Made by a program: the position numbers and the translations under genes. From the NCBI GenBank assembly GCA_024349245.1, contig JALDNG010000001.1:3345001-3409000 (forward strand): DNA of 64,000 bases. Reading direction: 5' to 3'. The stretch is from Neodontobutis hainanensis. Taxonomy: Eukaryota; Chordata; Actinopteri; Gobiiformes; Odontobutidae. Each line of letters begins with the position of its first letter. Positions within the stretch are counted from its first letter, which is position 1. Below the pieces are notes generated by a model. The model was not told the DNA's origin, ran no database searches, and was given only the letters and a program-made list of their open reading frames with translations. This document shows, piece after piece, positions 1 through 10,380 of the stretch.

Positions 1-800
1 AGGCTATTTTTTTTGCACTTTCTGTGGCTATCGACTTGGTCATGTGTGTAATTGCCTAAAGCGTTTCTGAAGCCTCCGATGCACCAATGTAAATATTAAA
101 GAGAGCGCTCGGCTTAATAAAATGCTGTTCAAACAATATGGGCACCAGGAGTTATCTGCGCCTGTTCATTTTTTCTTTCTTTCTTTCAGCCGAGTTCGGA
201 GAGTGGAAGGGCTCATGTGCGAAGGGAGGGGGAAAGAACGAGGGTCAGTAGCAAGATGAGGTCTGCTCCTTCATATAGTGACAGAGAAAATGGAGGGAGA
301 TTAAATGAATCCACAAAAGAGTGAAGAGGAATGAGGTGAGAAGAAGAGGAGATATTCAACACAGGAGCTAGAGGAATAACGGCAGAATTGTATCAAATAT
401 GTACTTTACAGATATAGGACAATGTCTAAAGTCTTCTGTGTTGACAGTAGGCTGGTTGGAAAAGTGGATGAGACAATTAGACGTAAAGGAATGGGCACTG
501 GCATTTACTGTAGTGGCAGGAAAAACTGGAGATAACGCTGTATCCTGTTGTAATAAACAGTAGAACATTGGTCCTGATTTCTTTATAATAATTTCTAACC
601 TTCAAATTAAGAAGCTTCAGAAGTGTTTTACAAATACTTTCCTTTATTGAGCAGTCTGGTTCATACTTTGTCCCTAAATGTAAATTTCGTCAAAATTGAG
701 TTAAGACTAAAAACAAGCTTTACATAATCAGCTTTATTGGGTTTTATGGCTAAATTGTGTTAGATTTTGGTGTAAAATTTGCAGTAACTATAATTCACAC
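1..800. other. AT-rich non-coding DNA, nothing recognised
   Basis: Apart from a TTTC run ending in CAG near 170-188 that resembles a splice acceptor, I see no gene, RNA or repeat family. The only open frame (368-568, minus, 66 codons) has no recognisable domain and an unremarkable composition. Confidence 0.5.
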
Positions 801-888
801 TGATACAAAGGCAAAGTGCAGTAACTACACTTTGAAATGTTCTGACTGACCATTTTAAATGCAGTTACTGCACTTTGCCTTTGCATCA
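801..888. repeat. 88-nt inverted repeat, near-perfect 26-bp stem
   Basis: The left arm 801-826 and right arm 863-888 are reverse complements at 25 of 26 positions. The one mismatch, 805 against 884, is A against C on the plus strand and would be a U-G wobble in a minus-strand transcript. The loop is 36 nt. A further copy of the word GCAGTAACTA precedes the left arm at 781-790. Size and pairing would fit a microRNA-like precursor, but a small palindromic transposon remnant is at least as likely. No known microRNA is recognised. Confidence 0.6.
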
Positions 889-890
889 GC

Positions 891-1420
891 CTCTCTTTCT
901 CACTTACTGCTAAATATTTCATCTTTTGACTCTAAATTAGAAAATAACTAAGCCATGAAACATTAATATGTTTCTTTATACATGCTATTATCCTCCTAAT
1001 GATTTTGACTGTGATAAAACGGTATATACGTTTTTGAGGACTATCACAAATTAAGCTTAATCTGCATTTTTTTATAAATCAAAAGTCAAATTAGGCTCTA
1101 TAGTTTAATTCCACAGAAAATCTTTCTTGTATCACTAATGCATATGTAAGACATTTGGGTTAACAGCATAAAACGTCTACTGTTCGCTTAGATACTGCGT
1201 TCTGCATTTGTAGAGCCTTGTAAGATGTTGACTTTATCTAAAACCTAAAACTGCTGCTGCTAATAAACACAGCTTTGGTTGAGTTTGTCTAAAAAAAGTA
1301 AATTTCTCATTCTATCTTTTTGGAACAACTGTTTCTACATTTTAAGATGCAACATTTTAATGTCTTCTAATTATTTTCATTTTAGCTTAAAAAACTTTTA
1401 TTGAGGTTGGATATTTCTGA
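891..1420. other. AT-rich non-coding DNA, nothing recognised
   Basis: High AT content, no frame longer than 60 codons, no repeat family recognised. Confidence 0.45.
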
Positions 1421-1424
1421 TTCA

Positions 1425-1566
1425 TTTGTCACAGGTCTGTGTGCGCCTGTTGATTGGAGCCTATTCCAATAGGTTTGAACCTACTTGGGTTGGTGGGAGG
1501 AAGCCGGAGTACCTGGAGGAAAAACAAGGACGGGTCCCCTCAGTAGCTCAGTGGTAGAGCGGCATA
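1425..1566 (+). repeat. Degenerate composite SINE remnant with a tRNA A-box
   Basis: Positions 1544-1562 read TAGCTCAGTGGTAGAGCGG, the tRNA-type A box (Pol III promoter) shared with the other SINEs in this window. No B box follows, so only the head survives. Just upstream, about 1455-1525, is an old piece of a second fish repeat (GGAGCCTATTCC, then a GGAGGAAGCCGGAGTACC-like stretch), in the same sequence sense as the copies at 22690 and 34882. Promoter function is not expected. Confidence 0.6.
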
Positions 1567-2089
1567 TGTATGATATGGCATTGCTATTTTCCGGCAAATA
1601 TTACTTTACCCACATGTACAATATTCTGCATCATACAATACATATTTGTTACCAGACATGGGTTTATATTTCCAATTTACACATGCTTTAGATATTCTTT
1701 TGTTTCTATAATTTGTGATCAAAACAGAACTTGTTCAGTAGCATGCCTACTTAAAAGTCCTCGTAATGTAATTACTGTTGGTTAAATGCAACTGTAAATC
1801 ACAACAAATTTTTACCTTCTAAGATTCTTCTTTTAATAATTGATTGTAACGTAAAGCACATGACCTTAATATTTTCTTGAAATCCCAATTAGATGCAAAA
1901 TTTTACCCTTAAAACATTAATACTTGCTAAATCTATGTGTTGGAAATGTTACACAGATGCGTTCAGGAAAGGAAACCAGAAAAAAGGAGAGAGCCCAGAC
2001 GGCTGGTAGAGCTGTGATGGATCAGACAGACTCTCTAATGGTATTGATCCAGACCAAGGCCACGGTGGAGATGAAGGCCTTCCCCTGCG
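1567..2089. other. AT-rich non-coding DNA, nothing recognised
   Basis: Several 60-70 codon frames overlap here without protein-like composition. No repeat family recognised. Confidence 0.4.
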
Positions 2090-2480
2090 TGAATACCCCG
2101 CTGTCACCTTGACCTTGGGCCAATCCCTCACCTCTGACCTCACGACCCCCTCCATGACACATCTGCTCAGCCCAGATCGCTGGCACCTTTCCCCCAAATG
2201 AGAATCGACTTTGCTGCACCGCCGTTGTGTGGAAACGCGGGTTAAAGCGTGTCAATAATGTTTCAAAAGAACAATTTCTCTGCCGCCGTTTTGACATTTG
2301 CTCACTGCGGATCCCGAAGAGCAGTTTTGCGAGGCCGCTAACTGCCTTCAGCTATCGATCCTGCAGGTTAAATTGCATGCACACAAAGCTGGGGGAACAC
2401 TGAGAGTCCAGGACGGAGCACACTCAGCTTGCGATAGCCGCCGTCTAATGGTAATTGCTTTCGATCTCTCCCCATAGACA
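2090..2480. promoter_or_regulatory. Candidate cis-regulatory or conserved non-coding island
   Basis: The base composition rises above the AT-rich flanks and CpG words appear (CCGCTGTCACC, CCGCCGTTGTGTGG, GCCGCCGTTTTGAC). No transposon family is seen. Frames on both strands of up to 100 codons overlap without domains. Regulatory role is inferred from texture only. Confidence 0.25.
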
Positions 2481-2825
2481 CACGATTTACAGCAGCGCTT
2501 CTCCTGAATGGGTGACACTAAATATTTAGTGAGTATGTCTTGGCAAAAGAGGAAAAATGTATTAGAGTTAGTCCTTAAGTTGAGAAACTGTAGGAGTGTA
2601 TTGATAGTGCATGAAAAGAAAAAAATCATCTGGGACCTTTCCAAAAACATTATCAGTCATGAACTACTTATGACAACTCTAAAATGGATCTCAAAATGGC
2701 AGGATGTGGCGAATAGCAACAAACAATATTGAATGCTACACCTGCATATAATAGAGACAAAATACAATAAGTGATATACCAGGTACAACACTTTCTGTTT
2801 CATTAAATTTACTATTATGCTGTTC

Positions 2826-2969
2826 TTAAGTGGGACATTCATTCATTCATTTTCTACCGCTTAGTCCCAGTAAACGTCACAAGTGCCTGGAGCCTGTCCC
2901 AGCAGTTTTAGGCCTCAGGCGGGGTACACCCTGGACAATGGCCAGTTAGCCGCAGTTAAGTGGGACATT
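2826..2969 (-). mobile_element. 5'-truncated SINE-like retroposon with 14-bp target-site duplication
   Basis: The element occupies 2840-2955 and carries the fish repeat signature CATTCATTTTCTACCGCTT, followed by GGAGCCTGTCCCAGC and GGCGGGGTACACCCTGGAC. It is flanked by a perfect direct repeat, TTAAGTGGGACATT, at 2826-2839 and 2956-2969, the footprint of target-primed insertion. The ATTCATTC end is read as the 3' tail, giving minus orientation. At 116 bp it is shorter than the copy at 34882-35164, so the head is missing. The perfect duplication suggests a fairly recent insertion. Confidence 0.8.
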
Positions 2970-3175
2970 TAGTCCAAAAAAACTGTTCCATTACTTGGTT
3001 CATATTTATGTACAGAAATGACCTAGAGTAATTTATGTCTGAAAGTCTCTAAAATAGAATACTATGACATTGTTATACAATTACAACTATTTTCTATTTC
3101 TGTCTCGCCAGTTTAAGAATCTGAAAGGTGATTGCGTTTTATTTATCATCCAAGGCACATTTTTAATTCTGAGTT
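2970..3175. other. AT-rich non-coding DNA, nothing recognised
   Basis: No gene-like or repeat-like signal. Confidence 0.4.
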
Positions 3176-3213
3176 CAAAGGTTCTGAGAGCTAAGATTCT
3201 CTCAGAACCTTTG
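3176..3213. repeat. Perfect 15-bp hairpin, 8-nt loop
   Basis: CAAAGGTTCTGAGAG at 3176-3190 is exactly complementary to CTCTCAGAACCTTTG at 3199-3213, with the loop at 3191-3198. There is no T-run directly after it and no coding context, so a terminator reading does not apply. It may be a remnant of a palindromic element or chance. Confidence 0.6.
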
Positions 3214-3650
3214 TTTCACCCTTGTTTCAATATGTCCCGGGTGACTGAGAACCTCCACAGATATATATAGACGATAATTTCAAATGATTGGATTTGTACA
3301 TTTTAAATGCAATAAAGAATATTATGTAAAAACTCTTTTTAAATACATATGTATCACAAATATAACATTACCTGAAGGTCTTGTTAGTGAAGCCTTCAAA
3401 ACACATTGGTGTGGTAGTTCTAGTCCTACTTCTTGGAAATGGCTGTTTAACTTTTGCGCTCATCCTTGGAGTATATTTTTGTATTATTATTTTAATTTCT
3501 TTGCAGTTTCATTCTATACTTCATCAAAGCAGTCTTTTATAAGTCAAGAGGCTCACTGTAGGATCCATGCAACCCTCCTGTGTTTTCTGTGTCTGGAAAA
3601 CTGATATTCCAAGTTTTCTTCTGGGAACCTTGACAATGGCTGTAAAAACA
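3214..3650. other. AT-rich non-coding DNA
   Basis: Contains a 106-codon frame at 3284-3604 (plus) rich in F, Y, C and S, as expected from translating AT-rich DNA. No domain is recognised and I do not call it a gene. Confidence 0.4.
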
Positions 3651-3659
3651 TGATCATCT

Positions 3660-4260
3660 CTAAAAGGAGCACTTGGCTTTCTCTTAGCCCCACACTTCAT
3701 CAACGTGTCGCAGCTGAATGGTGTTTAGGGAAGGGACGAGGGGGGTTGGTGGGATGGTCCGTGCTTTTTTTCCTTGGCCGTCCCCAGGTGATTACACTGA
3801 ATGGATTACATCGGCAAACGGCTGTCCCTCTTTCAAACTGCCAGGTGGCGGCCATTTTTCTCCCAGGCCTCATTGTTCGCCGCTGTGTCCGCGACAGATT
3901 TAGACGGCCCCAATAAAGTCCCGGACAGCTTGATGCAGCACCTTCAGATCTCAATGGGGATAGAGTAGATCAACGTTACACACAAGACAAAGCCTGGGGA
4001 AGTGTGCTCAAAAATCCTCTGTAAGCCGCTCAAAACTGGCCCATTGGACATCTTCCAAACTAATCAATCTTGCAACTTTTTCTCGTCTCCTTCAGCCTTG
4101 TTAAAAACAACGAGCTAGTTCATTAGCCGGTATTTGCATGAGCCCATTCCCAACGGAGCGCTGGGCTGTTTGTATCCCTTGTAGCCTGATACCTGCCGAT
4201 GCTAATACTGTTTACAGTAGCACTAAAACAACTTAGTGGGCCATCCATCGCTGACACCCT
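3660..4260. promoter_or_regulatory. Candidate conserved non-coding or enhancer-like island
   Basis: About 600 bp of CpG-containing, repeat-free sequence in an AT-rich setting. It has a POU octamer ATTTGCAT (4132-4139), the words CATTAGCCGG and CTAATCAATC, an E-box in TCGCAGCTGAATGG and a GGCGGCCATTTTT motif. Overlapping chance frames on both strands have no domain. No transcription unit is visible. Function is inferred; conservation was not measured. Confidence 0.35.
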
Positions 4261-4724
4261 TTGCACCTGTCAATAAGCTTAACGCGTCCACTAAAATTTA
4301 TGTCAGGAGTTGTATGGGATTATGGCCATCGTTTGTACCAATTATCCTGCTGTTTACAAGCTGCTGGCAACAAATCAGTGTTTACGCTTCTTCTCCATTG
4401 AGTTTTTCTAGTAATTTTGGTGTAGTTCTGAAAAAAACATCCCAACACAGTATTTGGAATGATATTTTGCTAGAGCTCTGAGACCGTTTGTTTTGTGTGA
4501 GATAACTTATTCACTTTCAGTCAGGAATGTTTGAACTAAATAGCTTTATTAATAAGCTTAGTTAATGTGTATGCTTGCATTTGTGATTTTGTGATTCTAG
4601 ATGCACGGAACCAGAAGACATAGCGTATTATAGTAATCAATAACAACCAATGACTTTCAGATTAACAAATGCAACAGGAGGAGCTGGGGTGGAGGTGTAA
4701 ATAGTGTTCTCTAAACCTAAAAGA
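4261..4724. other. AT-rich non-coding DNA, nothing recognised
   Basis: One 81-codon frame (4236-4481, plus) without recognisable domain. No repeats identified. Confidence 0.4.
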
Positions 4725-4926
4725 GTGGTAGTGATAGTGGTAGTGATAGTTGTCCTACAACCGGAAAGTTGGTGATTCGATTCCCGCTCTCTCCACAGTT
4801 CATACTGTCCTTGTGTCCTTGGGCAAGGCACTTAACCCACCTTGCCTCCAGGGGCTGTAACACTGGTGAATAGAAGCCTAATGTAAGTCGCTTTGGATAA
4901 AAGCATCAGCTAAATGTAATGTAATG
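4725..4926 (+). mobile_element. tRNA-derived SINE with an L2-type 3' tail
   Basis: The A-box region is decayed (GTGGTAGTGATAG repeats), but a B box GGTGATTCGATTCCC lies at 4771-4785. The shared SINE body TTGGGCAAGGCACTTAACC follows at about 4819-4838. The 3' end carries GTCGCTTTGGATAAAAGC and ends in short TGTAA-like repeats, the tail fish SINEs share with L2-clade LINEs that mobilise them in trans. It differs from the SINEs at 37430 and 63211, which end in a TATATAGCGC-type tail. Confidence 0.8.
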
Positions 4927-5215
4927 CATATGTTAATGCTGTACATGTGTTAATTATTTTAGTCATTTTGTTTGTCTTTATTTTTTCTTGACACAATGTT
5001 GACAAATGCTGACATTGGTTATGTTTTTGATAAAGTATGTAAATGCAGATGTACAACAGTTTATATTAATTACAAATATGTATGCGTTAAGAGAGAAATG
5101 TCAAGCCAAAAATATCACAGACAAAATAAAAAATAAAAATGCTGGTATGTAGCACTAAAACCATAGCCTGCCAATTTTGTCTGTGCTTAAAATACAAAAA
5201 TATAAATGCGTATGG
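4927..5215. other. AT-rich non-coding DNA, nothing recognised
   Basis: No gene or repeat family seen. Confidence 0.4.
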
Positions 5216-5219
5216 ACAA

Positions 5220-5505
5220 CCTGAAAAAGAACAGAGAAACTATTTTGACATGCAAGAGACAATAAAAAGGTTACAAAATGTTGCCACAAATACACAAAAG
5301 TACTTTTAAATAGTCACGAAAAATTTAAATACCCACAAAAAAGGTAAAAACATAGATAAAAGGGACAGTAAAAAGAAAACAATGCCTAAAAAAGAACACA
5401 GTAACAAAACACAAAATTGAAAAGTAACAATGCAACTTTTAAAGTTACAAAACATATAAGGAGATAACAAACAGAAAAGTGACAAATGACATAAACAATA
5501 TACAA
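5220..5505. repeat. A-rich degenerate tandem-like sequence
   Basis: Irregularly repeated words such as AAAGTTACAAAA, GTAACAAAACAC and AAAGTGACAAATGAC give a purine and A-rich strand with almost no C or T runs. This resembles the decayed ACAAAA-type simple repeats common in fish genomes. No clear period can be fixed by eye. Confidence 0.45.
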
Positions 5506-6190
5506 CATATTTATTTAGAACAAATTATAACTATGTAATTACATTTATACTGTGTATTTTCTTGTGTTTTCTCCTAAATGATATAAGTGCAGTCAAAACG
5601 ACACATATTGACTGTATATTAATCACATTAGGCCATGGAATAGCAGTCACTGGCCCACTGCATCCCACTCCCATGTGCTCGATTTATCTGGGGCTGATGT
5701 TCAAATGGCTTTCTGGAAGTTTTCCAACGCAGTTTTGTTTTCATCCTTTGTTATAACAGCGGTGTTGTGTGATCGAGGGACCGCTGGGACTGGTCGTCAC
5801 ACTGATCCTCTTATACCGCCGCCTTTCCTTTGTTTAAAGCAACAATTAAAACTCTTAAGCCCGCCACTGTTTTTTTTTTTTTATCATGAGAGAGCGTTTT
5901 TATTTCTTCAAAGAGTTTAAGGAGCCTTGATAAAAATATACGTATTGTTTTTTGTGCGGCCTTGGTTTCAAAGTGAGTAAATATTGTCATTGTATGTATT
6001 GAAAGCAGAAGGAAAGCAGAGCTGGAGGTAGAAGTGAAAATGCAATGTTGGCCAATTGAACTGAAATTTAAACTTAAATCTCTCCAAAATATTTTTATTT
6101 TATTTTTGTTCACACATGTACAGGTTATTCATTCACTTCTGACTTGTTTTTTGTTTTTTGGAAGTTCGTATTCAGAATTATTTATAATAG
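5506..6190. other. Non-coding DNA with a poly-T tract
   Basis: A small less AT-rich patch at 5630-5840 and a T run near 5870-5881. The frames at 5675-5920 and 5811-6113 overlap on opposite strands without domains. Confidence 0.4.
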
Positions 6191-6199
6191 GATTGTTCT

Positions 6200-6345
6200 A
6201 AAGGTAAATTTAAACTCATTCCTGATTACATTTGGACTATACTTGAATTAAACCAGGATTTAATCTGGACTAATTCCTGAACTATATTAGGATTAAAGCT
6301 TGGAAAAAACTTTAAGTAAACAAAACCAGGACAAAAGAGCAAGCA
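6200..6345 (+). repeat. Short block of the CTAAACC-type degenerate repeat
   Basis: Words such as ATTAAACCAGGATT, ATCTGGACTAATTCC and AAAACCAGGACAAAAG match the blocks at 7860, 22890, 27625 and 43318. Heavily decayed. Confidence 0.45.
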
Positions 6346-6639
6346 CAGGAAATACAAGATGTTGTGATAAAAAACGTTGATAAAGAGGGATGCGTGACCA
6401 GTTCTGAGTTTATTCAGAAGAGGAAAGACCAGAAAACAGGTTTTCTTTGAGATTACTTTCTTGTTCAAATCAACATCAATTCACTGTTTTTTCCTCGTTA
6501 CATTAAGCACACTTTGTTTTTGCAGATCTTATTGCATTTAATGCTTAATTGTCTCAATAAACACTTGAAGGTACATTACAGAAGAATTAATGATTCAAAC
6601 AAATATATATAATTTACCCTTACATGCATCAGTAACAGG
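6346..6639. other. AT-rich non-coding DNA, nothing recognised
   Basis: No gene or repeat family recognised. Confidence 0.4.
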
Positions 6640-7215
6640 CTAATGTGCAGAATGAGCCATGGTTGCCTCTGAAAGCCTGTACAGTCAATTAATGTGAAAG
6701 CTTTGGAATCTAAAGTCCTGAGATGTTTCAGCGAACGTGACGTAGTGCGCGTGCGTGCTCATTTACCTGGTTCTTGCTTCTCCTGATACTGTGAACACAG
6801 GGAAGAGACAGCGCACTCGAAACTGTTAGATTCTATGAACTTAAGTGCTCGTACAATCCCAACGACACTGGATGCAGTACCGCTTAATGCCAGAGGTGGC
6901 TCACTAGTTCAAAAACTCTGGATTTCAGTGATGCATTTTTAAATATTTGAATGAATTTAATTTGTCAGTATTTTTTTCAGTATTACTTTGGAAGTGGATG
7001 TGGTGTTCGTACAGTTTCTGCTTTTGTGCGATGGGATCGGTTGGGATTTATGCGATTTGGCTCCGGCGTCCGGCAAAAATAGAACTGCTGCGGATAAGTG
7101 CGGAGCTGAGCAGAGTGGAAGCTGTGTAAATTATCTCATTGAAAACAATTTAGGGGTCAGTCCCCCTCCTTTCCCTTTCACAGATCCTCACTGTGACAGA
7201 TGCTCTCCTTGTGTG
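6640..7215. promoter_or_regulatory. Candidate cis-regulatory island
   Basis: Two less AT-rich patches (about 6640-6900 and 6985-7210) without repeats. Words seen include GTCAATTAATG, ACGTGACGTAG (CRE/ATF-like) and GCGCGTGCGTG. Two overlapping plus frames (60 and 76 codons) have no domain. Regulatory role is inferred from composition and motif texture only. Confidence 0.28.
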
Positions 7216-7855
7216 TGACTGTTTGGGTTTGGGTTTAATTACACTTTAGCGCTAGTCATCAAAAAAGCACCATTTATTTTTTGCTAAAAATCTGCAGTCA
7301 GAATGAAGCCATGGTTTATGAGCCATTTACAACAAAAATGTAAGTTGCCTAATAATTAGTTCAGAAAGGCTCTGCAGTGAGTGTGGCTCAGAGGAGCAGA
7401 GGGACACATGATCTTTGAACAATGAGCTCTGAGCAGTAACACATGAAAGATCTTTGCTAATAACTAACATTGTAAACCATTTGAGTATTATTTTGTGAAG
7501 TAGGCTTGGACTGGACTAGCAATTTGCAACTTAAATTAACTAAGTTAAAGTGTAACAGAAAAGGGTAAAAACAACAGAAACATGAGCAGTGAGTCGAAGG
7601 GAGGTAAAAAATACAGATATATTTAACTTCTGTATTCAAATAATATAGAGCCACTACACATACAGCCATAAGATACAAGTTGATATTATTAGCCTATGTT
7701 TTTTTTGTTGTTTTTTTTTAGATAAAAGAACACATTTCTTTACTTTGAATTAATTTTTGAATGTTGGTTGCAACAATGCGATTAATTGCAGACAACCATA
7801 TAATTCATCACGATTAAAATTTTTAATTGTTGTCCAGTCAAGACAAAAAAACAAA
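7216..7855. other. AT-rich non-coding DNA, nothing recognised
   Basis: Includes T runs near 7700-7720. No gene or recognisable repeat. Confidence 0.4.
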
Positions 7856-7857
7856 AA

Positions 7858-8375
7858 GTTACCAAGACTTCCTCCAGGACTAAACCAAGAATGAATCCAG
7901 GACTACCTTTTACTTAACTACAAATATTTAAAGACTTTAACAAGCACTATGACAGGACTGAAGCTAAAAAGGACTAAAGGTGGTGTTAAAGTAAAACAAG
8001 GAGCAATAAGAGACTAAACCAGGCTTTAACCTGGGCTAAACTAGCTATAAACAATTAAAACAAGGAGAAAAAAATAGAACTGATCTAAGACAAGAACTAG
8101 AACTTAAACAAGAATTAAAGCAGGAATCAACCAAGCTAACTAGGTCTAAACTAAAGACTAAACCAGAACCATGCCCAGACCTACGGCTGAACTAAGGACT
8201 AAAGTTGTACTTAACCAGGGCTTACTTAAAAACACATTATATCTTAAATAATGCACTACTAAACTAAATCTAAACATTGGATGAACATAAATTAAACCAA
8301 AAGACTAAACCAGTACTAAACTAAGTCTAAACCCAGACAGAAGGTGGACTAAACCTGGACTTAACCTGGTTTACC
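7858..8375 (+). repeat. CTAAACC-type degenerate minisatellite block
   Basis: About 500 bp dominated by loosely spaced copies of GGACTAAACCAGG-like words (AGGACTAAACCAAG, AGACTAAACCAGGC, AGACTAAACCAGTAC and others) with an apparent unit of roughly 10-11 bp and much divergence. The C-poor, A-rich strand is plus here. The same family occurs in reverse orientation at 22890-23290. Confidence 0.65.
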
Positions 8376-8439
8376 TTTGTTTAAGCCTCCACTTCTCTCT
8401 GGTGTTTTTATGCTTATGTCTTATAATGGGCCATGCTTT

Positions 8440-8790
8440 CTGAGATGATTCCAAATACCCAGTGAAAAGTCCTTTTCAGTTTTTTGGAGAGTGTTTGGCC
8501 GGTCTCCAGGTTCCCTCAGATGGAGACCAGATGTCGACATGTATCTCTAAAGACTCCCCGCACTTTTTTAGAGATGATTTTTCTCCCGACATGAGAATCT
8601 GTCATTCACACTTGAAGGCAGGAAAAGCACGGACCCTGAATTTTCGGCTTTCCTTTAGACATGAAACATATTGATCTGTGTCCATGAATTCTTGTGAATG
8701 TTGGCAAAACATTTCGACGTGCAATATGGTAGTGTGAGCCTCTCTCATTAAAACACATGAGGCAATGGAAAAATAATGAGACAACCCATA
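8440..8790. promoter_or_regulatory. Candidate cis-regulatory island
   Basis: Repeat-free patch with balanced composition, including CTTTAGACATG, GTCTCCAGG/GGAGACCAG (a small inverted pair near 8500-8530) and GTCGACATG. Opposing 60-70 codon frames carry no domain. Inferred only. Confidence 0.25.
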
Positions 8791-9410
8791 CTCCTTTTTT
8801 AGTATTTCTGGTTTTCCTCTCGGACCAGGGACTAGTTTAACTAACTAATTAAATGCAAAAAGTTGATTCTAAGGTTTTGCAACTTTGCACAAGCAATAAA
8901 TAATGCAAAAAAGTGTGCAGTAAAATTAAAACTCAAAAGCACATGGCTAATTAACAGAAATATTCCAAAAATGTGTCTTATTAAGCAAACAGTTATTTTG
9001 TCTTTATAGATAAATGTCTAGACCTATACCTAATATCTCATTAGTTTTATGTAACAGAAAGAGTTTCATCTTCATCGGTCTGGCTTCAGTTACTACCCTC
9101 TGTTGCAGGGACATCCCTCAAGATGGCCCTGCAATAATTAATTTTTAAAAGAACTGTGAATATGTAAACAAACAAAACAGGAGGAAAAACATGTCTGTGA
9201 ATGACAGGGACTTAAGTGTAACAGTGAGGTTATAATAAGTCAGAGATGTGACTCATAATTAGACTTAGACACAATGAAACTTGTACTTTAACTTGTACTT
9301 CAATCGATGATGACTAAGTAGACCCCATGAAAAATATGATTAATTAAATAAACAAATAACTCGGACTAGTCTTTGTCTGAGGACTTGAAACTGGTGATTC
9401 AACTACCACA
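8791..9410. other. AT-rich non-coding DNA, nothing recognised
   Basis: No gene or repeat family recognised. Confidence 0.4.
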
Positions 9411-9412
9411 CT

Positions 9413-9676
9413 GCTGGAGGAGTAGAGTTAGAAAAAGTGCAGGATTTTAAGTACTTAGGGTCAACAGTCCAGAGCATTGGGGCGTGTGAAAAAGAGGCAG
9501 TGCACCTGGTTGGAATTGGTAGAAAAAAGTGGCAGGTCTGGCTAGACATGTTGGGTAACTTAGAGACAGAGGCTCCAAGGAAAAGACCAGAGGAAGAGCT
9601 TGAGGTAGAAGAGCTGAAGATGTTGAGAAGGAGATTCAAAAATATCAACAAAAATTATAAAAAAAAAAAAAAAAAC
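9413..9676 (+). pseudogene. RTE-clade LINE reverse-transcriptase fragment, internally deleted, poly-A end
   Basis: The frame read from 9419 gives GVELEKVQDFKYLGSTVQS then a CEKE motif, the conserved segment C-terminal to the RTE reverse-transcriptase palm. The next stretch is scrambled or shortened, and the conserved words LETEA, RKRPEEELEVEELKMLRR follow at about 9560-9630. The usual roughly 20 residues between these parts are missing, consistent with an internal deletion. The frame then runs into an A-run at 9660-9675. Upstream reverse-transcriptase and endonuclease domains are absent. Clade assignment is from family knowledge; no activity is possible. Confidence 0.75.
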
Positions 9677-9689
9677 AGTGGGAAATAGT

Positions 9690-9839
9690 ATGAGCTAGAA
9701 TGTAGATTTATCTTGAAAAGCATAATCCTAATGTTAAAAGCATCTGTGATGTAAACATAATATATGTGTTGAAACATTTATATTGTATGATCCATATTTC
9801 TAGAAACATGGAACAGATGGATTGAATATTGTAGCATAT
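9690..9839. other. AT-rich non-coding DNA, nothing recognised
   Basis: Short spacer between the RTE fragment and the next island. Confidence 0.4.
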
Positions 9840-10380
9840 GGTTGAATGACATGCTTGTGGCGGCGATAAACATGCAGGATTAAGTCAGCAGCAAACACAG
9901 AGCGAGTGTGTTAGTGAGAGGTCCAGGGAGCAGGGAATAGTCTTGAAATATTTATAGGCTTTGACTTGGATCTCTCCCCAAGGATAGAGCATTGAAAAGT
10001 TGCAATCTGCGAATGGCCAAAGGCAAACTGACGCGGAGGTCAAGCCTATAGGTTTTTCTTTACATGAAAACAACTGGTAAAAGGAGAGACAGAGCGAGGG
10101 GAGAGTATAATGTATTCTGCAGCCGCAAGCAGGATTTTAACTTGAGAGGGTTATCGTTTTTTTTTTCATCCCAGTTTTTGTTGTTACAGACATCTGCCCT
10201 CATTTTCCCCGGATCAAAAATCCATTTTGGATCATCCATTCGATATCAAATCTGGCAGGTACTTGGATACACAACAAACTCAATTTGCCCCGAACGCTGT
10301 GAGATCTCTCATGGACCTGTCGATGATGGCAACACAAATCCGGGCCTTTTATTTTCAATATGAATGCAAGAGGTCGATTG
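9840..10380. promoter_or_regulatory. Candidate cis-regulatory island
   Basis: Repeat-free patch with GGCGGCGATAAACATGC, GACGCGGAGGTC, and the near-palindromic GATCAAAAATCCATTTTGG/ATCC cluster at about 10210-10235. The 99-codon frame at 10064-10363 has no domain and no signal sequence. Regulatory reading is inferred. Confidence 0.28.

Noticed and set aside
1544..1562. Possible tRNA gene (TAGCTCAGTGGTAGAGCGG)
   Set aside because: Only the A-box half is present; no B box, acceptor stem or anticodon arm follows. It is a SINE head.
3284..3604. 106-codon plus frame as a membrane protein
   Set aside because: Hydrophobic residues arise from AT-rich codons spread evenly; no clear helix pattern or homologue.
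9403..9651. 82-codon serine-rich minus frame
   Set aside because: Antisense of the RTE fragment read on the plus strand.
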